Origin: Vulcanimicrobiota bacterium
Lineage (GTDB): Bacteria > Vulcanimicrobiota > Vulcanimicrobiia > Vulcanimicrobiales > Vulcanimicrobiaceae
Direction of reading: 5' to 3'
Assembly (NCBI GenBank): GCA_014305015.1
Contig: JACRUB010000020.1
Coordinates: 8,567-26,930, forward strand
DNA: 18,364 bases
Shown: piece after piece, positions 1 to 5,792 of the stretch
Layout of the letters: every line of letters begins with the position of its first letter
Position numbering within the stretch: the first letter of the stretch is position 1
Position numbers and translations under genes: made by a program
The notes under the pieces: model-generated
What the model saw: only the letters and a program-made list of their open reading frames with translations
What the model was told of the DNA's origin: nothing
Databases searched by the model: none

Positions 1-43
1 GATTCGAGGGGGACCTCCAATCTCTTACCGGAACCGATGCGCC

Positions 44-913
44 ATGAATTTGCAGGCTACTCGAGAGCAGATTGAGGCGCTGACGTCCGACCCGAGCGAG
101 ATAAAGGGCGCGGCGGGGAAGGCCATTGATGAAGTTATCCATGCCCTTGATTGCGGCGAGCTCCGTGTCGCGGAACCGGCAGGCGAGGACTGGGTCACCA
201 ATGCTTGGGTCAAGCAGGCGATTCTACTCTACTTCCGCCGGCAAGAGAACGAGTGGATCAATAATCCGGCGCACGGCCCCGAGTGGAGCCAGTTACCGCC
301 CGAACAGCGTATCCGCACCGGCATGGTGTTCTACGATAAAATTCGTTTGAAGAATAACTACGACGTGCTCGGCGTGCGGTGCGTTCCGCCGGGCGTTGCG
401 CGGTACGGCTCGTTTCTCGGCCGTGGGAGCATTTTGATGCCCGGTTTTGTGAACATCGGTGCCTACGTCGGCGAGAATTCGATGATCGATACCTGGGCAA
501 CCGTCGGCTCCTGCGCGCAAGTCGGCAGCAACGTGCATCTTTCCGGCGGCGTCGGCATCGGTGGCGTGCTCGAGCCGCCCCAAGCGCAGCCCGTTATCAT
601 TGAAGACGGCGCGTTTATCGGCTCGCGCTGCATTGTGGTCGAAGGGGTGCGAGTCGACCGCGAGGCGGTGCTCGGTGCGGGGGTTGTACTCACCGCCAGC
701 ACAACGATCGTCGACGTGCGTGGGAGCGAACCGAAGATCACCAAAGGCCGGGTTCCCGCCCGAGCGGTTGTTATTCCGGGAACGATGCCGAAGAAGTTTC
801 CGGCCGGCGAGTTTGGAACACCATGCGCTCTAATCATCGGCACGCGGTCCGAAGCGACCGATAAAAAAACTTCGCTTAATGCAGCGCTCCGCGACTATGA
901 GGTAGCAGTTTAG
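44..913 (+). CDS. dapD: 2,3,4,5-tetrahydropyridine-2,6-dicarboxylate N-succinyltransferase (DapD)
   Basis: Cytoplasmic enzyme that transfers succinyl from succinyl-CoA to tetrahydrodipicolinate, the committed step of the succinylase branch of diaminopimelate/lysine synthesis. The 289-aa product is close to the usual length (about 275). It has an N-terminal helical region followed by a left-handed beta-helix of hexapeptide repeats. Residues 147-178 carry the DapD signature, including DTWATVGSCAQVG and HLSGGVGIGGVLEP. The C-terminal part (GRVPARAVV, then PCALIIG) follows the known family pattern. ATG at 44 is the best start: an ATG at 37 is out of frame and the N-terminus aligns well with the family. 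The Shine-Dalgarno is weak. The stop TAG overlaps the GTG of the next gene (TAGTG), so translation is probably coupled to the aminotransferase. Identification is strong. Confidence 0.96.
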   Translation: MNLQATREQIEALTSDPSEIKGAAGKAIDEVIHALDCGELRVAEPAGEDWVTNAWVKQAILLYFRRQENEWINNPAHGPEWSQLPPEQRIRTGMVFYDKIRLKNNYDVLGVRCVPPGVARYGSFLGRGSILMPGFVNIGAYVGENSMIDTWATVGSCAQVGSNVHLSGGVGIGGVLEPPQAQPVIIEDGAFIGSRCIVVEGVRVDREAVLGAGVVLTASTTIVDVRGSEPKITKGRVPARAVVIPGTMPKKFPAGEFGTPCALIIGTRSEATDKKTSLNAALRDYEVAV

Positions 914-2052
914 TGAATCCTCGCGTGCAAGAGATCACGGGATCGCTCATCCGCGAGATTGCGGCGAAGAAAACGCCGGGCTGCATGGATTTGGGACTCG
1001 GCGAACCGTCGCTTAAACCGACGATGAGCTTTTGGGCGAATGCAATTCGCGAAACGGAAAAAGACGGTCTGCGCTACACGCTCAATGCCGGTGATGCCGC
1101 GCTACGCGAAGCGATCGGCGCTCATTACTTGTATCCCGGTCTGACGAGCGCGGAAAATGTTTGCGTTATGACGGGCTCGCAAGAGGCCGTTTATGTTGTG
1201 ATCAAAACGCTGCTGGACCCGGCCAAGGATGAGTTGCTCCTTATTGAGCCGGCATTTCCCGCGTATGCAAAGATGGCAAAGCTTGAGGGTGCGGCGGTGC
1301 ACAGCGTTTCGATGGATCCAGCAGATGGCTTTGCATTCGATCCCGAACGTATTCTTGCCGCGGTCGGTGAGAAGACCCGCCTGATCGTGATCTGTTCGCC
1401 GTGTAATCCCACCGCCCGCGTGATTACAAGAGAAGCAGTCCACACAATGAGCGAAGGCCTGCTTGCGCGTGGAGGCGACCCTATCTACGTTCTGCATGAC
1501 GAAATCTATCTCGAGCAAACCTTTGTCGACGATGCCGGACACTTTGCCGCTATCTATCCGCACACCATTGTGACGAACTCGCTCTCGAAGAGCAACGCGC
1601 TCACCGGTCTGCGTTTGGGATGGTCGATCGCGCCCAAAGAGATTGCCGCTGCGATCGTTAAGACGCATGCATGGGTAACGTCATGCGCGAGTACGTTCTC
1701 GCAACGCGTCGCGATGGAAATTTTCAACACGCCCGGCGCGCTGCACGAGCATGCGGGCTGGTACCGCGATCAACGGCTCGCGGTCAATGACGCACTCGCG
1801 CAGAGCGGCCTCCGATACGTCCCGGTTGAGGGCAGCTTTTATGCGTGCGTGAAGTTGCCCGAGGGCACGGAATCAATCGAAGCGGCACACGAGCTTGCCG
1901 ATCATCACGGCGTTATCGCCATTCCTGGCATTGCGTTCGGCGAATCGTTGGAAGGGTGGCTGCGCTTGAGTTGGGTCTCCCCGATTGATGACGTGCGCGA
2001 AGGCATCAAACGGATTGCGAACTATTGCCAAAAAGACCATTCGCTTCGCTAA
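913..2052 (+). CDS. Class I/II PLP aminotransferase, probable N-succinyl-diaminopimelate aminotransferase
   Basis: Fold-type I PLP aminotransferase, 379 aa. Visible active-site residues are N165 (in CNPTA), D196 that pairs with the pyridine nitrogen (in LHDEIY), the Schiff-base K226 (in SLSKSNALTGLRLGW) and the carboxylate-binding R351 (in WLRLSW). The N-terminal LGLGEPSLKP matches the usual substrate-loop region. The GTG start overlaps the last base of dapD. Members of this family placed next to dapD are usually DapC, which transaminates N-succinyl-2-amino-6-ketopimelate, and that is the favoured role. The sequence alone cannot exclude an aspartate, LL-DAP or other amino-acid specificity. 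The last 47 bases overlap the 3' end of the opposing gene. Family call is strong; the specific role is inferred from context. Confidence 0.9.
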   Translation: MNPRVQEITGSLIREIAAKKTPGCMDLGLGEPSLKPTMSFWANAIRETEKDGLRYTLNAGDAALREAIGAHYLYPGLTSAENVCVMTGSQEAVYVVIKTLLDPAKDELLLIEPAFPAYAKMAKLEGAAVHSVSMDPADGFAFDPERILAAVGEKTRLIVICSPCNPTARVITREAVHTMSEGLLARGGDPIYVLHDEIYLEQTFVDDAGHFAAIYPHTIVTNSLSKSNALTGLRLGWSIAPKEIAAAIVKTHAWVTSCASTFSQRVAMEIFNTPGALHEHAGWYRDQRLAVNDALAQSGLRYVPVEGSFYACVKLPEGTESIEAAHELADHHGVIAIPGIAFGESLEGWLRLSWVSPIDDVREGIKRIANYCQKDHSLR

Positions 2053-2824
2053 AAGACATCGCGCGCGGATTGGCCGCAAATGAAAACTCGCCGGTGCGCA
2101 GAAGCGTCTGCCCGATTGCGCGAGTCTCGCCCAGCATGATGCGCGCAAGCGCGATGCCCAAACTGACGCGCGCCACGCCGAGACCGCGAAGGGCATCCAC
2201 GGATGGAGTGTCTGCTCCGGCTAGGATATTCAAGGGTGTTTCGGATGATGCCGTCAGGGCTGCAATTGTCGGCCCGTCGCTTACACCGGGCACGAAGACG
2301 CCGTCCGCGCCTGCGTCTGCAAACGCCGTGATGCGCTCGGCAGCTGCATCCAAACGCTCCTCGGCTCCGCCGATCTCTTGCAAGTACATGTCCGTGCGCG
2401 CGTTAACGAACAGCGAGTCGCCGAATCGCTCCTTTACTTTTGCGACGCGTTCGCGCGCCATTTCGAGTGGAAATAGAAATCCTGTTTTCTGATCGTAGTC
2501 CTCGAGATTGATCGCGACCGCGCCGGCTTTCTTTATTTTATCAACATTTTCGAGCAGCGCATCGGTCGTGGTCGCATAACCACTCTCAATGTCTGCTGAC
2601 ACGGGTATCTCTACGATTCGTACTATTCGCGCAACAGCGGCGATGAGCTCATCAAAAGGAAGTTGCTCGCCATCCGGGTGGCCCAGCGACCACGCGAGGG
2701 CGGCGCTTGAAGTTGCGATGGCTTTGAACCCGCACGATTCAATAACACGGGCGCTTGCCGCATCCCAGACGTTGGGCAGGAGCAGTGGATTGGTCTTGTC
2801 GTGGAGTTTTTTAAAGTCTTGCAT
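2006..2824 (-). CDS. Isocitrate lyase / PEP mutase superfamily protein
   Basis: TIM-barrel enzyme of the isocitrate lyase/phosphoenolpyruvate mutase superfamily, about 272 aa. Landmarks are LLLPNVWDAASAR (residues 14-26), SADIESGY (76-83, with the metal-binding Asp), INLEDYD (105-111) and NARTD (141-145). The catalytic-loop KKCGH of true isocitrate lyase and methylisocitrate lyase is missing. After LEDYD the sequence reads QKTGFLFP. It is therefore probably not isocitrate lyase but one of the uncharacterised PEP-mutase-like proteins, which may cleave or form C-C or C-P bonds in small 2-oxo or carboxylic acids. ATG at 2824 matches the family N-terminus. An in-frame TTG at 2866 preceded by AAAGG would add 14 residues. 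The 3' end overlaps the convergent aminotransferase gene by 47 bases. The exact reaction is unknown. Confidence 0.88.
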   Translation of the reverse strand: MQDFKKLHDKTNPLLLPNVWDAASARVIESCGFKAIATSSAALAWSLGHPDGEQLPFDELIAAVARIVRIVEIPVSADIESGYATTTDALLENVDKIKKAGAVAINLEDYDQKTGFLFPLEMARERVAKVKERFGDSLFVNARTDMYLQEIGGAEERLDAAAERITAFADAGADGVFVPGVSDGPTIAALTASSETPLNILAGADTPSVDALRGLGVARVSLGIALARIMLGETRAIGQTLLRTGEFSFAANPRAMSFSEANGLFGNSSQSV

Positions 2825-2898
2825 GTTAGGGTCCCAACAGTAGAAAACGCGCTTCGGTTGCTGCAACCACGCCGCCTTTGGGGTAGTTCTTGTATCCC
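2825..2898. promoter_or_regulatory. Divergent intergenic region with a 13-base palindrome
   Basis: This short gap separates the divergent PEP-mutase-like gene and the Rossmann-fold gene, so it must hold whatever promoters serve them. The only clear structure is GGTTGC-T-GCAACC at 2856-2868, a perfect 6+1+6 dyad that could be an operator half-site pair. I see no convincing -10/-35 pairs. The function is inferred from location and symmetry only. Confidence 0.3.
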
Positions 2899-3501
2899 AT
2901 GAAGATTGGATTAATCGGCAGCGGCGACGTTGGCCAGGCGCTTGCGCACGGATTTACTTCGGAAGGCCACGACGTCAAGATCGGCACGCGCTCGCCGCGT
3001 GAGAACCTGGTTTCCTATTCGGATGCGAGCTCGTTTGGCGAGATCGTCGTCATCGCGACGCCTTGGAGCGGAACGAAGGCGGCCATCGATGCAGCCGTTG
3101 CCGGAAATTTCAAAGACAAAACCGTGATAGACGTCACGAATCCGCTCGTGATGCGCGAAAACGGTCCGCCGGAACTTGCGCTCGGACACACCGATTCGGG
3201 CGGCGAGCAAGTGCAACGCTGGCTGCCGGGTGCACACGTCATCAAAGCCTTTAACATCGTGGGCAACGCCTTTATGTATAAGCCGGAATTTCCGCACGGT
3301 CCGCCCACGATGTTCATTGCCGGCAATGAAGGCGATGCAAAGGTCGCGGTCACACGCATTCTTACGTCGTTCGGCTGGGAAACGATCGACATCGGCGGTA
3401 TTGAAGGCGCGCGGCTGCTCGAACCGATGTGCATCTTGTGGGTCCTTACCGGAGTGCGTAGCGGGAATTGGAATCAAGCATTCAGGATGCTGCGTAAATA
3501 G
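2899..3501 (+). CDS. NADPH-dependent F420 reductase-like / NAD(P)-binding Rossmann protein
   Basis: A 200-aa protein of the F420-dependent NADP oxidoreductase fold (NADP_oxidoreductase_F420-like, also called Npd/FNO-type). It opens with the dinucleotide-binding fingerprint MKIGLIGSGDVGQALAHGF (GSGDVG at residues 7-12). Strand two ends in GTRSPR (29-34), where the Thr/Arg/Ser pattern suggests a preference for NADP(H). DVTNPL (near residue 94) and VIKAFNIVGNAFM (near residue 115) are typical of the family. Many such proteins are generic dinucleotide-binding oxidoreductases that do not use F420, and no F420 biosynthesis gene is visible here. The start is ATG 2899, whose N-terminus begins right at the Rossmann strand; an in-frame TTG lies at 2890. 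The TAG stop overlaps the GTG of the next small gene. Confidence 0.85.
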   Translation: MKIGLIGSGDVGQALAHGFTSEGHDVKIGTRSPRENLVSYSDASSFGEIVVIATPWSGTKAAIDAAVAGNFKDKTVIDVTNPLVMRENGPPELALGHTDSGGEQVQRWLPGAHVIKAFNIVGNAFMYKPEFPHGPPTMFIAGNEGDAKVAVTRILTSFGWETIDIGGIEGARLLEPMCILWVLTGVRSGNWNQAFRMLRK

Positions 3502-3731
3502 TGCCGACGCTCCACTTCCTTGCGCTGTGGACCGTTCTTAATGACCTGCAAACCGAGCATTTGGAGACTTTTTCCCGCTGGCTTCTGGTAGTGCGCGATC
3601 TTCCAGAGCACCCCGAAGAAGAAGGCCCGCTCAAGAGTTGGATGACCGCGGCATTGAAACTACCGCGCGAAGAACAGGCGCAGCTCTCCGATTTCTTGCT
3701 CGGCGCGCTCGAGGCTCGTTACGCGGAATAA
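3501..3731 (+). CDS. Hypothetical 76-aa acidic helical protein
   Basis: Not recognised. The product starts with a hydrophobic, probably helical stretch (LHFLALWTVLNDLQTEHLETF, of which LHFLALWTVLND is the core). A Pro/Glu-rich turn (DLPEHPEEEGP) and a second amphipathic helix (EEQAQLSDFLLGALEARYAE) follow. There is no signal peptide, cysteine motif or known domain. The GTG start overlaps the TAG stop of the preceding reductase-like gene (TAGTG), the same arrangement as at the dapD junction. That argues for a real, translationally coupled gene and perhaps a partner of the reductase-like protein. It ends three bases before the stop of the opposing gene. Spurious prediction remains possible, but the tight coupling and biased composition favour reality. 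Confidence 0.65.
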   Translation: MPTLHFLALWTVLNDLQTEHLETFSRWLLVVRDLPEHPEEEGPLKSWMTAALKLPREEQAQLSDFLLGALEARYAE

Positions 3732-3734
3732 AAG

Positions 3735-4382
3735 CTAAACCGGCAAAGTGAACGCCACCATCTCGTGCGCTTCCCGGTGATTGCTCCAAAACTTCTGTCC
3801 GTCGAATGCGAGAGCGCGTCCCGGAAACGGCACCCGCGCGAGGTCCTTTGCCGATCCGTCCTTGGGATCAACACGTGTAACATAATAGTCGTCGCTTGCT
3901 TCTTCGTCGCCTGTCGTCAACAAATAGAATGCGCCGTCTGCAAAGACTTGTCCGCAAATGCCGCGCGGAGCTACCAGCGTGCGCACAATCTTGCCGGCAT
4001 CATCAACGGTTACGACCTTGTGGTTATACCACTGGCTAATCGCAAGGTTTTTTCCGTCGTATCCCAACTGTGAACCCGTATTTTCGGGACATGCAAGGCG
4101 GTATTCAGATTTGAAACCGTGTCCCGGGATAAAACGTCGGATAAAACGATCATCGTCCGGGGGCTCGCCGCACAACACGCGCAGCTCGTCGCCGATCGAG
4201 GTCATACCCCATGGCTTACCTGGAGCTTGCGATTCTTCTTTGACGGTCCATTGCAACGGATCGATTGCGTAGATGCGGCTCGTTTCGATCGATCCCATCC
4301 ATAAAAATTGCCCGTCAAATGCGAGAGACTGAGGAAGGGGCGCCGGCGAGGGCGCCCGCAAAACTTCTACGATCGTGTTCAT
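3735..4382 (-). CDS. Small beta-propeller-like protein (SMP-30/YncE-like)
   Basis: A 215-aa protein made of repeated beta-strand units, each with a pattern like xxAFDGQFLWxxx...IYAIDP. Repeats are visible near residues 20-43, 60-75, 105-135, 145-180 and 190-213, for example GYDGKNLAISQWYNHKVVTV, FADGAFYLLTTGDE and AFDGQKFWSNH. This resembles bacterial propellers of the YncE, SMP-30 and glutaminyl-cyclotransferase-like groups, but it is short for a full six- or seven-bladed ring. No signal peptide is seen, so it is probably cytoplasmic. ATG 4382 is preceded by AAGGAG (4388-4393) at ideal spacing, and that site overlaps the TAA stop of the upstream aldehyde dehydrogenase gene. The gene is last in the minus-strand run. 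Ligand and function are unknown. Confidence 0.75.
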   Translation of the reverse strand: MNTIVEVLRAPSPAPLPQSLAFDGQFLWMGSIETSRIYAIDPLQWTVKEESQAPGKPWGMTSIGDELRVLCGEPPDDDRFIRRFIPGHGFKSEYRLACPENTGSQLGYDGKNLAISQWYNHKVVTVDDAGKIVRTLVAPRGICGQVFADGAFYLLTTGDEEASDDYYVTRVDPKDGSAKDLARVPFPGRALAFDGQKFWSNHREAHEMVAFTLPV

Positions 4383-4391
4383 GGTAGCTCC

Positions 4392-5792
4392 TTACTCGGC
4401 GCCGTGCTTCTGCGCCGTTCCGGCCTTTTCGGGCCCGATCCAAACCGTCTGGATGTTAACGAATTCACGAATGCCGAACGCGCCGAGTTCGCGCCCGTAC
4501 CCACTGCGTTTTATACCGCCGAAGGGCAAGCGTGGGTCGCTTGCGGTCATGCCGTTGATGAAAACGTTGCCCGACTGGATCGTCGCTGCTAGTTTTTGCG
4601 CGGCGTCGATGTTGCGCGTCCAGAGGTTGCCGCCCAGGCCAAAATTGGAGTCGTTAGCCAACTCCACCGCGTGCTCGGCATTTTCCGCTTGCATGACCGC
4701 CGCTGCGGGGCCGAAGGTTTCCTCGCGAAAGACCGCCATCGAAGGGGTTACGTCCGCGAGGATCGTTGCTTCGTAGAAGAAGCCTTTGCGCTCGACCGCT
4801 TTGCCGCCGGTAACGATGCGGGCGCCGGCCGAGACCGACGCGCTGATCTGTTTTGCGAGTGCATCGCGCAAATCGTCGCGCGCAACCGGGCCGAGTTCCG
4901 TTTTTTGATCCAGAGGATCGCCAAGCACTTGTGCGGCTGCGGCCGCCGCGAATTTCGTGGTGAAGTCTTCGTAAACAGATTGCTCGACGATAAACCGTTT
5001 GGCCGCAATGCAACTTTGGCCGTTATTTTGGAAGCGCGCACGCACGGCGACTTTAGCCGCCGCATCGATATCTGCATCAGCGAGCACGATGAACGGATCG
5101 GAGCCGCCGAGTTCGAGCACAACTTTCTTGAGCGCATGTCCGGCGGCGGACGCAACCGACATGCCGGCCCCTTCGCTACCGGTAAGCGTTGCCGCGACAA
5201 TGCGGTTATCGGCAATCAAACCGGCAATCGCATCGCTCTTCAATAAAAACGTTGTGAAGATCCCCTCCGGTGCGCCCGCCTGGCGGAAGACGGATTCAAT
5301 TTCCAATGCGCTTCGAGAAACGTTGGAGGCATGCTTGAGCACCATCGCGTTGCCTGCCATGAGCGCGGGCGCGGCAGCGCGGAAGACTTGCCAATACGGA
5401 AAGTTCCACGGCATAATCGCGAGCACGATGCCGAGCGGGCGGAATCCGACGTAACTCTTCTGCGCATTGGTTTCGACAATTTCGTCCGCGAGATACGTCG
5501 CGGCGTTCTCGGCGTAGTACTCGCAGCACCAAGCGCATTTTTCAACCTCCGCGATTGCCTGCGCAATGGGTTTGCCCATCTCGCGCGTCGCGGTAGCGGC
5601 GAGCTCGTCTGTGCGAGACCGGAGCACCTTGGCGGCAGCCGACATGATCGTACCGCGCTCGGAGAAGGACAGCCTGCGCCACGCCTTTTGCGCAGCGACG
5701 GCGCGCTCGAGTTTTTCGTCCACCTCGCTCCCGCCTGTGTACTCGAATTCCTCAAGCTTTTCTCCGGTTGCCGGGTTGATCGTCTCAATCAC
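4392..5792 (-). CDS. NAD(P)+-dependent succinate-semialdehyde dehydrogenase (Sad/YneI type)
   Basis: Aldehyde dehydrogenase superfamily, 466 aa, oxidising an aldehyde to the acid with NAD(P)+. It closely follows E. coli Sad/YneI: INPATGEKL at the N-terminus, REMGKPIAQA, LAIMPWNFPYWQVFR, the general-base Glu in LELGGSDPFIVL (E227) and the catalytic Cys in NNGQSCIAAKRF (C261). The Glu-Cys spacing of 34 is canonical. FREETFGPAA and the C-terminal REFVNIQTVW also match. Succinate semialdehyde is the likely substrate; related short-chain semialdehydes are possible. I chose GTG 5792 because it overlaps the M16 stop as GTGA and has AGGAG (5803-5807) about ten bases upstream. A TTG at 5801 would lie too close to that site. 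The gene is part of the minus-strand run. Confidence 0.92.
   Translation of the reverse strand: MIETINPATGEKLEEFEYTGGSEVDEKLERAVAAQKAWRRLSFSERGTIMSAAAKVLRSRTDELAATATREMGKPIAQAIAEVEKCAWCCEYYAENAATYLADEIVETNAQKSYVGFRPLGIVLAIMPWNFPYWQVFRAAAPALMAGNAMVLKHASNVSRSALEIESVFRQAGAPEGIFTTFLLKSDAIAGLIADNRIVAATLTGSEGAGMSVASAAGHALKKVVLELGGSDPFIVLADADIDAAAKVAVRARFQNNGQSCIAAKRFIVEQSVYEDFTTKFAAAAAAQVLGDPLDQKTELGPVARDDLRDALAKQISASVSAGARIVTGGKAVERKGFFYEATILADVTPSMAVFREETFGPAAAVMQAENAEHAVELANDSNFGLGGNLWTRNIDAAQKLAATIQSGNVFINGMTASDPRLPFGGIKRSGYGRELGAFGIREFVNIQTVWIGPEKAGTAQKHGAE

Noticed and set aside
1..43. Possible regulatory hairpin GAGG-GGGA-CCTC before dapD
   Set aside because: Only four base pairs, at the very edge of the window, with no further support.
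1102..1668. 188-codon minus-strand frame within the aminotransferase gene
   Set aside because: The opposite strand encodes all PLP-binding motifs; this frame has no recognisable motif or ribosome-binding site.
2006..2824. Annotation as isocitrate lyase or methylisocitrate lyase
   Set aside because: The catalytic KKCGH motif is absent and the protein is shorter than isocitrate lyase.
2911..3477. 188-codon minus-strand frame opposite the Rossmann protein gene
   Set aside because: It mirrors the coding gene and has antisense-like composition; the plus-strand product has a clear GSGDVG fingerprint.
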